Shown here piece after piece: positions 29,034-37,531 of a stretch of DNA of 64,000 bases. Source of the stretch: Caulobacter sp. Root343 (lineage in GTDB: Bacteria; Pseudomonadota; Alphaproteobacteria; Caulobacterales; Caulobacteraceae); assembly GCF_001425745.1 (NCBI RefSeq), contig NZ_LMDF01000006.1, positions 1,056,035 to 1,120,034 of the forward strand. The letters are read 5' to 3'. A program made the position numbers and the translations under genes. The notes beneath the pieces were generated by a model that saw only the letters and a program-made list of their open reading frames with translations, ran no database searches and was not told where the DNA came from. The first letter of the stretch is position 1. The number at the start of each line of letters is the position of its first letter.

Positions 29034-29516
29034 TCATGGCTCGAAGCCCTCGGGCGCGGGTTCGACTGAACAGAAGCGCTCGATCCAGCTCGTGAAGCTG
29101 TCGGCGGCGACGGTCACGCCGCCGTTGTCATGGTCCCAGAACCACACGATCGAACGGTTCGCGCCGGGGCTGGCGTCAAAGCAGAACAGGTTGCCCCCGC
29201 AATCGGTGGCGAAGGCGACCAGGTGGTCCGGCATGCCGCCGCCGCGCCAGTCTTCCGTCAGCCGGATGATCTCCTCGGCGTTGAAGAAGTCGGATACGTC
29301 CGCGAAAGGCGCCTCGGCGGCCAGGATGCCGTCCAGCAGCGCGATCGTTGGCCGGGGCAGACCATGCGCCAGGACCGCCGCTCTGTAGTCCCCTGGCAGT
29401 TCGAAACCGAACCGCGCCTCGACAGTCTTCAGGTCCGCGCCGGCGACCTTCTCCGGCGAGTAGTCCTGGTGCGTCCATTTTTCGATGAATCGTTCGAGGG
29501 ACAAGCGTCGCTCCAA
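29034..29516 (-). CDS. SMI1/KNR4 family protein
   Basis: 160 residues with the family pattern: an N-terminal helix, VEARFGFELPGDYRAAVLAHG, then LVAFATDCGGNLFCFD and VWFWDHDNGG, ending in a helix with FTSWIERF. In bacteria this fold is common among immunity proteins of polymorphic and contact-dependent toxins, but solitary members with other roles occur. No toxin gene is adjacent and the gene lies inside the sec-NDUFAF3-NDUFAF6 neighbourhood on the opposite strand, which suggests insertion. Convergent with the Mth938-like gene. Confidence 0.85.
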   Translation of the reverse strand: MERRLSLERFIEKWTHQDYSPEKVAGADLKTVEARFGFELPGDYRAAVLAHGLPRPTIALLDGILAAEAPFADVSDFFNAEEIIRLTEDWRGGGMPDHLVAFATDCGGNLFCFDASPGANRSIVWFWDHDNGGVTVAADSFTSWIERFCSVEPAPEGFEP

Positions 29517-29713
29517 CTCTCAAGCCTCAGCCACGCGGGCAAGACGACACCGGTTCTCTGGACGTCGCAATAGCCCTCGGGAGGCTCGGTCATACTCGGG
29601 TAGGGGCCTTGCCGGCCGAGACGTCGAAGACCGTCGTTACCCGGAGCTTTGCCGACTCCCCAGAACCGTCCTATGGTCGCGCCAACGCCATAAGGGATCC
29701 GAGGGGGAAACCG

Positions 29714-30328
29714 ATGTCCGGACTGCTTTCCAATTTCCGCAACACCGTCATCGTCAGCTTCGTGCTGGCGCTGGTGATCATCGTCGGCTACGCGCACAGC
29801 CCGCACGGCCACGACGCCAGCTACTTCCAGGCCATCTTCCGCTGGCTGCACGTGATGTTCGGGATCCTGTGGATCGGGCTGCTCTACTATTTCAACTTCG
29901 TGCAGATTCGGGTGATGCCGCAGATCCCGGCCGAGCTGAAGCCGGCGGTCAGCAAGTACATCGCGCCGGAAGCCCTGTTCTGGTTCCGCTGGGCGGCCCT
30001 GGCCACCTGGGTCATGGGCGTGATCCTCGCCTTCAGCCGCGGCTATCTGCTGGAAGCCGCGACCCTGGGTTTGGCCGGCGGCTACACCCCCGGCGTCGAC
30101 ATGGGCTTCACCTTCATCGGCACCGGCATGTGGCTGGCGACGATCATGTTCCTGAACGTCTGGGTCTTCATCTGGCCGAACCAGAAGATCGCCCTGGGCA
30201 TGGTCGAGGCCGACGCCGACGCCAAGGCCAAGGCGGCCAAGCTGGCCATGCTGTTCTCGCGCACCAACACGCTGCTCAGCCTGCCGATGCTGGCGACCAT
30301 GGCGATGAACCAGACGCTGTTCGGCTAA
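29714..30328 (+). CDS. Integral membrane protein resembling PuuD N-terminal domain (Urate_ox_N)
   Basis: About 204 residues from the ATG at 29714, with GAGGGGGAAA upstream. An in-frame start at 29609 would add a charged leader and lacks a good ribosome site. Five or so spans. FRWLHVMFGILWIGLLYYFNF is the membrane motif found in PuuD-type urate hydroxylases and related proteins, and WPNQKIALGM occurs near the C-terminus. The cytochrome domain of full PuuD is absent, so urate oxidation is not claimed. It is followed by a terminator at 30352. Confidence 0.75.
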   Translation: MSGLLSNFRNTVIVSFVLALVIIVGYAHSPHGHDASYFQAIFRWLHVMFGILWIGLLYYFNFVQIRVMPQIPAELKPAVSKYIAPEALFWFRWAALATWVMGVILAFSRGYLLEAATLGLAGGYTPGVDMGFTFIGTGMWLATIMFLNVWVFIWPNQKIALGMVEADADAKAKAAKLAMLFSRTNTLLSLPMLATMAMNQTLFG

Positions 30329-30351
30329 ACACCGACCGAAAATGCTGTAAG

Positions 30352-30387
30352 GGGAGGGCCCGCCGCGACTCCGCCGGCGGGCTCTTT
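30352..30387 (+). terminator. Terminator after PuuD-like gene
   Basis: A GC-rich stem (GGGCCCGCCG with CGGCGGGCTC, one bulge) is followed by TTTT, 24 nt after the stop. It also lies just upstream of the next gene's start. Confidence 0.75.
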
Positions 30388-30401
30388 TCCGTTTGAAGAC
30401 C

Positions 30402-31115
30402 ATGGCCGACACCGAAACCCTCGACGATCTCGTCCGCCGCGTCGATCCCGACCGCTGGCTGGCCAGCCGGTTCATCGGCGACCCGGCGGCGCGGGCCGAC
30501 GTGATCGCGCTCGTCGCCATGAACTACGAGCTGGCCCGCGTGGCGGGCGGGGTCTCCAATGCCTTGATGGGCGAGATCCGCCTGACCTGGTGGCGCGAGG
30601 CCATGGAAGAGATCGCGGCCGGCAAGACGCCGCGCAAGCATCCCAATGTCGAGGCCCTGGCCGCCTCGAAGATCGACCCGAATGCCCTGGCCGCCCTGGC
30701 CGAAGCGCGCTTCACCGACCTGGACGAGGGGCCGCTGAAGGACGAGGCGGCGGTGCTGGCCTATGTCGACGCCACGGCCGGCGCCCTGGCGGTGCTGGCG
30801 GCCCGGCGGCTGGATCCGGCCGCCGATCCTCATGCTGTCAAAGGGGCGGCGCGGGCTTATGGCCTTTCGGGCCTGTGGCGGCTGAAACAGGCCGGCCGCT
30901 CGCGCCTGCCGGCGGACTGGACGCAAGCCGACGTGGCGCGGCGGGTCGAAGCCCAGCTGAAGGCGGCGCGGGGCGAGGTGAGGGGACTGCCCGTGGCGGC
31001 CTTCCCCGCCGTGGCGCCGGCGGCGCTGGCGCGGACCTATGTGGCCGGACGCGAGATGGGCGAGCTGGAGAAGAAGGCGCGGCTGACGTTCGCGGTGGCG
31101 ACCGGGCGGCTGTAG
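30402..31115 (+). CDS. Squalene/phytoene synthase-family protein, NDUFAF6-like
   Basis: About 237 residues from the ATG at 30402. It keeps the overall helical SQS/PSY fold (MNYELARVAGGVSNALMGEIRLTWWREAMEEI, AARAYGLSGLWRL) but the two DxxxD prenyl-diphosphate motifs of true synthases are not intact: the first region reads NYELARV and the second DATAGAL. That matches the non-catalytic branch related to human NDUFAF6, another complex I assembly factor. In many alphaproteobacteria it follows secF and the NDUFAF3 homologue directly. Here two genes intervene. Confidence 0.8.
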   Translation: MADTETLDDLVRRVDPDRWLASRFIGDPAARADVIALVAMNYELARVAGGVSNALMGEIRLTWWREAMEEIAAGKTPRKHPNVEALAASKIDPNALAALAEARFTDLDEGPLKDEAAVLAYVDATAGALAVLAARRLDPAADPHAVKGAARAYGLSGLWRLKQAGRSRLPADWTQADVARRVEAQLKAARGEVRGLPVAAFPAVAPAALARTYVAGREMGELEKKARLTFAVATGRL

Positions 31116-31132
31116 TTTTCGCACCCAATCAT

Positions 31133-31259
31133 CCGACCTCCCCGGCGAAGGCCGGGGCCCAGATCGTAAAGCTGAGAGGCGCATGCAGAAACGCCCGCGA
31201 ACATGTCCGGATCGCGGGCGCTCTTGCATCTGGGCCCCGGCTTTCGCCGGGGAGGTCGG
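31133..31259. repeat. Long palindromic intergenic element between convergent genes
   Basis: Perfect 17-nt inverted ends (CCGACCTCCCCGGCGAA and its complement), extended further by GGCCCAGAT/ATCTGGGCC. An inner hairpin built from CGCCCGCGA and TCGCGGGCG occupies the centre. It fills the gap between the NDUFAF6-like gene and the S9 peptidase and could act as a bidirectional terminator. Confidence 0.8.
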
Positions 31260-31283
31260 TCTAGGAGATGGACCGGGTGCAGT

Positions 31284-33401
31284 TTAACGCCCCGGCCGCG
31301 TATTCCCCGTCCACTGGTCCAGCCAGTCCAGCACTTCCTTGTGCCACTGCACCGAGTTCTGGGCCTTCAGCACCCAGTGGTTCTCGTTGGGGAAGTACAG
31401 CAGCTTGCTGGGCACGCCCTTGCGCTGCAGGGCGGTGAAGGCCGACAGGCCCTGCTCGACCGGGATGCGGTAATCCAGCTGGCCCTGCACGACCAGCTGC
31501 GGCTTGGTCCAGCTTCCTACATGATCGACCGGGTTGAACTTGTCGTAGGTGGTGTTCGGCTGCCAGGGCGTCCCGCCGTTCTCCCACTCGGTGAACCACA
31601 GCTCCTCGGTGACATAGCCCATCGAGCGGGTGTCGAAGACGCCGTCGTGATCGACCAGGCACTTCCAGGGCTCGTTCCAGTTCCCGGCGATCCAGTTGAT
31701 CATGTAGCCGCCGTACGAGGCGCCCAGCGCGCAGGCGCGGTCGCCGTCCAGGAACGCGTACTTGCCGAGCGCGGCGGCCCAGCCCTTCTGCAGGTCCTCC
31801 AGCGGGCGGTCGCCCCAGTGCTGGCTGATCGCGTCGGTGAAGGCCTGGCCGTAGCCGGTCGAGCCGTGGAAATCGACCATCACCACGGCATAGCCGGCAT
31901 TGGCGTAGATCTGCGGGTTCCAGCGATAGCTCCAGCTGTTGCTGAACGAGCCTTGCGGACCGCCATGGATCAGGAAGGCCACGGGATATTTCTTCGCTGG
32001 ATCGAAATTGGCCGGCTTCACGACGAAGCCGTGCACCTCTTCGTCGTTCCAGCCCTTGAAGGCGAACTGCTCGGGCTCGCCCCAGGCGACGTCCTTCAGG
32101 GCTTCGCCGCTGACGCTGGCGACCTTGATCGGCGGGCCCTTGGGCGCGGTCACGTAGAGCTCGGCCGGGCTCTTCAGCGAGTCGGAGGCGTAGACGACGC
32201 CGGTCGGGCCGACGTCGAAGGCGGTGACATGGCCCTCGCCGGTCAGGGCGGTGACCTTGCCGCTCTTCACGTCGATGGCGAACAGCTTGCCTTGGCCGAC
32301 GTCCAGGGCGGTGGCGTAGATGGTCTTGCCGTCACGGCTCCAGGCGATCGAGTCGGCCGAGCGGTCCCAGGTCGGGGCCAGCTCGCGCTCCTGGCCGGTG
32401 GCCTCGTCGTGCAGGATGATCGCGAAGCGGTCGGCCTCGAAGCCCGGACGCTTCATGGCGCGATAGGCGGCCCATTTGCCGTCGGGCGAGAACACCGGCG
32501 CGGTGTCCCAGGCCTTGTTGGCGGCGGTCAGGTTCTGGAGCTTCTCCGACCCGTCCAGCGGACCGCCCCAGACGTCGTAGTTGGTGGTCCAGGGCTCGTC
32601 CTTGCCGGCGACCTTGGCCGAGAAGGCGACGGCCTTGCTGTCGGGCGAGATCGTGAAGTCCTCGTCGCCGCCATACGGCTTGGTCGGAGTGTCGCCGTCG
32701 AAGCCCTTCATCAGGTCGATCGGCTGGCCGGCCGCCACGCCGTTGGCGTCCAGCGTGTAGGCGAACAGGTGGTTCTTGGTTCCGTCGTTCCAAGTGTCCC
32801 AGTGGCGCACGAACAGGCGGTCATAGACCACGCCGGTGGCCTTGGTCGCCGTCTTGGCCGCCAGCCGGGCCTCGGTGCAGGCGAAGTCGGCGCAGTCGGG
32901 GAACACGGCCAGGGCGACCACGATGGTCTTGCCGTCCGGAGCCACCTTGTAGGCCTGGACGTCGAACGGGGTCTTGGTCACCTGGGTCGCGGCCTCGCCG
33001 GCGACGTCGGTGCGGAACACCTGCTCGGTCCCGCCCGCGCGGCTGGACGAGAAGTAGATGGTCTTGCCGTCGGCGCTCCAGCGGCCGCTCGAGGCCCCGC
33101 CGTCCGAGATCTTCAGCCGGCGCGGGGCTATCCGAGCCTTCAGGTCGGCGACCCATAGCGACATCGCGGCCTTGTTGGCCGGATAGTCGAGGGTGCGCAC
33201 GGAATAGAGAACGTAACGACCGTCCGGCGAGACGCGCGGATCGCTGAGGCGGTCCAGGCTGGCCATGTCCTTGGCGGTGAAGACGTGCGGCTTTTGTGGG
33301 GCGGCCTGCGGGGAGGCTTGGAGGCCTTGGGCGTGGGCCGCGCCGGCCAGGGCCACGGTGAGGGCGACGGCGGAGGCGGCGAGGCGCAAACTCTTGATCA
33401 T
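31284..33401 (-). CDS. Secreted S9 prolyl-oligopeptidase-family peptidase
   Basis: About 705 residues from the ATG at 33401 (signal peptide ending GAAHAQ). The N-terminal half is a beta-propeller with SPDGRYVLYS, WSADGKTIYFSSS, FSPDGKWAAYR and SRDGKTIYATA blades. The C-terminal hydrolase domain has the nucleophile motif GASYGGYM, the Asp in QLDYRIPVEQG and the His in ENHWVL. This set defines dipeptidyl-peptidase/acylaminoacyl-peptidase-like enzymes that degrade peptides in the periplasm. A complete catalytic triad suggests an active enzyme. The cleavage preference is not predictable. Confidence 0.92.
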   Translation of the reverse strand: MIKSLRLAASAVALTVALAGAAHAQGLQASPQAAPQKPHVFTAKDMASLDRLSDPRVSPDGRYVLYSVRTLDYPANKAAMSLWVADLKARIAPRRLKISDGGASSGRWSADGKTIYFSSSRAGGTEQVFRTDVAGEAATQVTKTPFDVQAYKVAPDGKTIVVALAVFPDCADFACTEARLAAKTATKATGVVYDRLFVRHWDTWNDGTKNHLFAYTLDANGVAAGQPIDLMKGFDGDTPTKPYGGDEDFTISPDSKAVAFSAKVAGKDEPWTTNYDVWGGPLDGSEKLQNLTAANKAWDTAPVFSPDGKWAAYRAMKRPGFEADRFAIILHDEATGQERELAPTWDRSADSIAWSRDGKTIYATALDVGQGKLFAIDVKSGKVTALTGEGHVTAFDVGPTGVVYASDSLKSPAELYVTAPKGPPIKVASVSGEALKDVAWGEPEQFAFKGWNDEEVHGFVVKPANFDPAKKYPVAFLIHGGPQGSFSNSWSYRWNPQIYANAGYAVVMVDFHGSTGYGQAFTDAISQHWGDRPLEDLQKGWAAALGKYAFLDGDRACALGASYGGYMINWIAGNWNEPWKCLVDHDGVFDTRSMGYVTEELWFTEWENGGTPWQPNTTYDKFNPVDHVGSWTKPQLVVQGQLDYRIPVEQGLSAFTALQRKGVPSKLLYFPNENHWVLKAQNSVQWHKEVLDWLDQWTGNTRPGR

Positions 33402-33687
33402 GAAACCCAATTTCCCGGAAACAGTTATCCCTTTGGTGGCGGAGCCTAGTCCCGCTTTCGACCGCCGCCTAGGGGAACCGGGGATGAGATTCCCGAGCCC
33501 GGAACGCTGACCGGCGTTCTGTTTCGGCTTGTGCGCGTTCGTAATAAAAGTGAAATAAAGTCAGTCGCTTAGCCGGTAACAATCCGAAACAGGACTTGCT
33601 TTGCCGCGACGCAGCATCCTTCCTACATGCTTAAGTCGGGGCGATAGGACGGCCGTAGAGTCGTCCGTCCAACGATAAGGGTCTCTG

Positions 33688-34584
33688 GTGTCGGCTTCGG
33701 GTTATTTTCAGCACACGGTCGCAGGACCGGTGATCTTCGCGGGGATCGGCCTGCACACCGGCGCGCACGTGCGCGTCGCGGTGCGTCCGGCGGCCCCCGA
33801 CGCGGGGATCGTCTTCGTGCGGACCGACGTGCACGACCGTGCCAATCGCGTCCCCGTCACCGCCGCGGCGGTGTGCCAGACGCAACTGGGCACGGTCATC
33901 AACAATGGCGACGACGTCCGCGTCTCGACCATCGAGCACCTGATGGCGGCCCTGGCGGCCCTGTCGATCGACAACTGCGTCGTCGAACTGGACGGCCCGG
34001 AAGTGCCGATCATGGACGGCTCGTCCGAGCCGTTCGTCCAGATCCTGGACCGCGCCGGCCGCCGCAAGCAGGAAGCCGTCCGCCAGTACATCGAGATCCT
34101 GGCTCCGATCACGGTGGAGGAGGGCGACAAGCGCGCCAGCCTGCTGCCGTCGGACCGCTTCGAGGTCGCCTTCGAGATCGCCTTCGACTGCAAGGTCATC
34201 GGCCGCCAGGCCGTGGATCTGACCGTCGACGAAGAATCGTTCCGCGCCGAGCTGTCGGACTGCCGCACCTTCGGCTTCGTCCGCGATGTCGAGGCCCTGC
34301 GCGCCATCGGCCTGGCTCGTGGCGGCTCGATGGAGAACGCCGTGGTCATCGACGGCGACCGCGTGCTGAACCCGGAAGGCCTGCGCCGTCCGGACGAGTT
34401 CGTTCGCCACAAGGCGCTGGACGCGGTGGGCGACCTCTACGTGCTGGGCAAGCCGATTCTGGGCCGCTTCGAAGGCGTCCTGGCCGGTCACGGCCTCAAT
34501 AACGCCGTGGTTAGAGCGTTGCTGGCCCAACCGCGCGCCTGGCGCCTTCGCGCCCTCGCGTCGGAACTGGCGGAAGCGGTTTAG
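33688..34584 (+). CDS. lpxC: UDP-3-O-acyl-N-acetylglucosamine deacetylase
   Basis: Zinc enzyme for the committed step of lipid A synthesis. 298 residues, normal. Zinc ligands H84 (TIEHLMAAL), H241 and D245 (HKALDAVGD) are present, with the catalytic His H268 in LAGHGLNN. The start is GTG at 33688, with an AAGGGTCT tract about 9 nt upstream. The 286-nt upstream region contains an AT-richer stretch (about 33540-33600) likely to hold the promoter, and a GGACGG/CCGTCC hairpin in the leader. Followed by bamD. Both envelope genes are co-oriented with recN. Confidence 0.95.
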   Translation: MSASGYFQHTVAGPVIFAGIGLHTGAHVRVAVRPAAPDAGIVFVRTDVHDRANRVPVTAAAVCQTQLGTVINNGDDVRVSTIEHLMAALAALSIDNCVVELDGPEVPIMDGSSEPFVQILDRAGRRKQEAVRQYIEILAPITVEEGDKRASLLPSDRFEVAFEIAFDCKVIGRQAVDLTVDEESFRAELSDCRTFGFVRDVEALRAIGLARGGSMENAVVIDGDRVLNPEGLRRPDEFVRHKALDAVGDLYVLGKPILGRFEGVLAGHGLNNAVVRALLAQPRAWRLRALASELAEAV

Positions 34585-34695
34585 ATAGCACTCCGAGAGT
34601 CGGGGCTCGGCGTTCGCATTTGCGCCTTTGACGGCGTGGTGTAGAAGCCTTGCACGGCGCTGGGGCGCACGTTTGCTTCTAGGGTGAGAGACTCC

Positions 34696-35616
34696 GTGCT
34701 TCGCAATTTCTCGGGACGTTCGGCCGTCACTATCGCCGCTATGCTCGTCGCCGTTTCGGTGGCGGGCTGCGCCGGCAAGTCCAAGAAGCCCTCCCTCGCC
34801 TATGAAGAGCGTCCCGTCGAACTGCTGTATTCCACCGGCGCCGATCGCCTGGACCGCGGCAACTGGAACGAAGCCGTCGACTATTTCCGCGAGGTCGAGC
34901 GCCAGCACCCCTATTCGGAATGGTCGCGCCGCTCGATCCTGATGACCGGCTACGCCCACTACATGGGCAACAACTATAACGAAGCCATCGGCGACGCCGA
35001 CCGCTTCATCTCGCTGTATCCCGGCAATCCGTCGGCCCAGTACGCCTTCTATCTGAAGGCCATCTGCTACTTCGAGCAGATCGTCGACGTGAACCGCGAC
35101 CAGGCCGCCACCGAGCAGGCCTTGGCGGCCTTGCGCGACGTCGTCCAGCGCTATCCCACCACGGAATACGCCCAGGACGCCCGCCTGAAGATTGACATGG
35201 TCAACGACCAGCTGGCCGGCAAGGAAATGGCCATCGGCCGCTACTACCTGAAGAACGGCCAGACCCTGGCCGCGATCGGCCGCTTCAAGGCGGTGATCGA
35301 GAAGCACCAGACCACCTCGCACACGCCCGAAGCCCTGTTCCGCCTGGTCGAGTCGTACATGACCCTGGGCCTTCTGGACGAGGCCAAGCGCAACGGCGCG
35401 GTGCTGGGCTACAACTTCCCGGGCGATCGCTGGTACGCCGACGCCTACAAGCTGCTCAACGACAACGGCCTGAAGCCGGCCGTCGAGCCCCTGAAGGCGG
35501 GCACCAAGCGCAACGCCCTGGATCGGATCCTGTCGAAGGACAAGTCCACCACCCTGGCGCCTCCCGGCGAGAAGAAGTCCAAGAAGGGCGGCCTGATGGG
35601 CGTCCTGGGCATGTAG
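34696..35616 (+). CDS. bamD: Outer membrane assembly lipoprotein BamD
   Basis: Essential lipoprotein of the BAM complex that inserts beta-barrel proteins. About 306 residues with a GTG start at 34696, preferred over a GTG at 34684 because GAGAG lies 6-10 nt upstream and the signal peptide is then compact. Lipobox VAGC. TPR-like helices include GNWNEAVDYFREVERQHPYSEWSRR, FISLYPGNPSAQYAFYLKA and VVQRYPTTEYAQDARLK, all BamD signatures. The basic C-terminal tail (KKSKKGGLMG) is a lineage-specific extension. Confidence 0.93.
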   Translation: MLRNFSGRSAVTIAAMLVAVSVAGCAGKSKKPSLAYEERPVELLYSTGADRLDRGNWNEAVDYFREVERQHPYSEWSRRSILMTGYAHYMGNNYNEAIGDADRFISLYPGNPSAQYAFYLKAICYFEQIVDVNRDQAATEQALAALRDVVQRYPTTEYAQDARLKIDMVNDQLAGKEMAIGRYYLKNGQTLAAIGRFKAVIEKHQTTSHTPEALFRLVESYMTLGLLDEAKRNGAVLGYNFPGDRWYADAYKLLNDNGLKPAVEPLKAGTKRNALDRILSKDKSTTLAPPGEKKSKKGGLMGVLGM

Positions 35617-35709
35617 TGACGAGGGATCGACGCCAATATCGGACGTTGATCCCGTTTCGTTCTACCTTTGCGCTTTGAGAAAGCGTGATTCCCGGCGATC
35701 TTGCGCATC

Positions 35710-37419
35710 ATGCTGATCGGCCTTTCCATCCGTGACGTCGTGCTCATCGAGAGCCTGGACCTCGCCATCGGCGAGGGCCTGACCGCGCTCACCGGCGAAA
35801 CCGGCGCGGGCAAGTCGATCATCCTCGACGCCCTGGGCCTGGCCACCGGCGCGCGCGCCGACGCCGGGTTGGTGCGCCGAGGGGCGACCGGCCACGCCTC
35901 GGCCACCGCCATCTTCGCCCTGCCGGCCGACCACCCCGCCTTCGCCTATCTCGACGAAAAGGGCCTGGACTACGGCCGCGACGAGGACCTGGTCCTGCGC
36001 CGCCAACTGTCGCCCGACGGCCGCAGCCGCGCCTTCGTCAACGACCAGGCCACCAGCGTCGGGGTGCTGAAGGACCTGGGCGGCCTGTTGCTGGAGGTCC
36101 ACGGCCAGCACGAGACCGTCGGCCTGCTGGATCCCAAGACCCATCGGGGTCTGCTGGACGCGTTCGGCAGCGTCTCGATCTCGGCCGTCGCCTCGGCCTG
36201 GAGCGGCTGGCGCGCCGCCCGCGAGAAGGCCGAGGGCCTGCGCGACCTGGCCGGCCGCGCCGCCGCCGAGACCGAGGAACTGACCCTGCGCCTCTCCGAG
36301 CTGGACCGCCTGGATCCCCGCGAAGGCGAGGAGACCAGCCTGGCCGAGGAACGGGCCCTGCTGAGTTCGGCCGAAAAGGCCATCATCGACATCGCCTCGG
36401 CCCAGGACTGCTTGGGCGGAGACTTCTCCGGCAAGCTGGCTCAGGCCTATCGCGCCCTGGAACGAGCCCGCGAGCGCGCCCTGCAGGCCGGCGCTCCGGC
36501 CGAGGGTTCGGCCATGACCCGCCTGCAGGCCGCCTGCGAGGCCGTCGACCGGGCCCTGGTCGAAGCCCAGGAAGCCAGCGCCGCCATCGACGCGGTCGCC
36601 GAATCCTTCGAGTTCGAACCCGATCGCCTGGAAAAGGCCGAGGAACGGCTGTTCGCCCTGCGCGGCATGGCCCGCAAGCTCAATGTCCTGGTCGAGGATC
36701 TGCCGGCCAAGCGCGCCGAGTTCGCCACCCGCCTGCAAGCCATCGAAACCTCCGAGGAGGCCCTGAAGGCCGCCGACCACGAGGCCGCCGAGGCGCGCGA
36801 AGCCTATCTCTACGCCGCCGAGGCGTTGTCGGCCGAGCGCCGCGCGGCCGGCGACGCCCTGGCCAAGGCCGTCGAAGCCGAGCTGGCGCCGCTGAAGCTG
36901 GAAAAGGCCAGGTTCCGGGTCGCCGTCGAAGCCCTGCCCGAGGATCGCGCCGGCCCGACCGGCCTGGACCGTGTGGCGTTCGAGATCTCGACCAATCCCG
37001 GCGCCCCGTTCGGCCCGATGGAGGCCATCGCCTCGGGCGGCGAGCTGGCCCGCTTCGCCCTGGCCCTGAAGGCGGCGCTCGCCGCGCGCGGCGGCGGTCC
37101 GCAGCCGCTGATGATCTTCGACGAGGTCGATCAGGGCGTCGGCGGAGCCGTGGCCGACGCGGTCGGTCTGCGCCTGAAGCGCTTGGCCGATGGCTCAAAC
37201 GGTTATGGGGCCCAGGTGCTGGTGGTCACCCACTCGGCCCAGGTCGCCGCCCGCGGCGACGCCCACTGGCGGATCTCCAAGTCCGGCGACGACACCTCGA
37301 CCCGCACCAAGGTCGAGCCGCTGACTCCGGCCCAGCGCGAGGAAGAGATCGCGCGGATGCTGTCGGGCGCGGAGGTCACCGAGGCCGCGCGCGCGGCGGC
37401 GCGGGCGCTGATGGTTTAG
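35710..37419 (+). CDS. recN: DNA repair protein RecN
   Basis: SMC-like ATPase involved in recombination repair of double-strand breaks. About 569 residues from the ATG at 35710 (a TTG at 35701 is also in frame). Walker A GETGAGKS is at 29-36, the middle forms two coiled-coil arms, and the signature/Walker B region ASGGELARFALALKAAL plus LMIFDEVDQGVGG lies near 455-500. The start of the gene lacks a strong ribosome site. No clear LexA box was found in the 93 nt upstream. Convergent with the acyltransferase across repeat family A. Confidence 0.94.
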   Translation: MLIGLSIRDVVLIESLDLAIGEGLTALTGETGAGKSIILDALGLATGARADAGLVRRGATGHASATAIFALPADHPAFAYLDEKGLDYGRDEDLVLRRQLSPDGRSRAFVNDQATSVGVLKDLGGLLLEVHGQHETVGLLDPKTHRGLLDAFGSVSISAVASAWSGWRAAREKAEGLRDLAGRAAAETEELTLRLSELDRLDPREGEETSLAEERALLSSAEKAIIDIASAQDCLGGDFSGKLAQAYRALERARERALQAGAPAEGSAMTRLQAACEAVDRALVEAQEASAAIDAVAESFEFEPDRLEKAEERLFALRGMARKLNVLVEDLPAKRAEFATRLQAIETSEEALKAADHEAAEAREAYLYAAEALSAERRAAGDALAKAVEAELAPLKLEKARFRVAVEALPEDRAGPTGLDRVAFEISTNPGAPFGPMEAIASGGELARFALALKAALAARGGGPQPLMIFDEVDQGVGGAVADAVGLRLKRLADGSNGYGAQVLVVTHSAQVAARGDAHWRISKSGDDTSTRTKVEPLTPAQREEEIARMLSGAEVTEAARAAARALMV

Positions 37420-37426
37420 TTAACCT

Positions 37427-37525
37427 TGTCATCCCGGAAGGCGCGAAGCGCCTATCCGGGACCGCCGGAAGCGCCGGCGCTTGCTGCGGTCCCGGCTCTT
37501 CGCTTCGCTACGGCCGGGATGACAG
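37427..37525. repeat. REP-like palindromic element, family A copy 3
   Basis: TGTCATCCCGG ... CCGGGATGACAG ends with inner TATCCGGGACC and GGTCCCGGC arms, between recN and the convergent acyltransferase. It is slightly shorter than the copies at 3875 and 13445 in the left arm. Confidence 0.85.
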
Positions 37526-37531
37526 TTGAAG

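Noticed and set aside
29034..29516. Possible toxin-immunity module around the SMI1 gene
   Set aside because: No toxin, secretion or Rhs-type gene is adjacent, so only an orphan gene is reported.
29714..30328. Full urate hydroxylase PuuD
   Set aside because: Only the membrane portion is present, without the cytochrome domain, and no purine-degradation genes are nearby.
30402..31115. Phytoene or squalene synthase with a role in hopanoid or carotenoid synthesis
   Set aside because: The aspartate-rich substrate motifs are not intact and no terpenoid genes are near; NDUFAF6-like assignment fits better.
35617..35709. LexA box upstream of recN
   Set aside because: Only a single GTTC half-site (with GCGC at the second position) is seen, too weak to claim.
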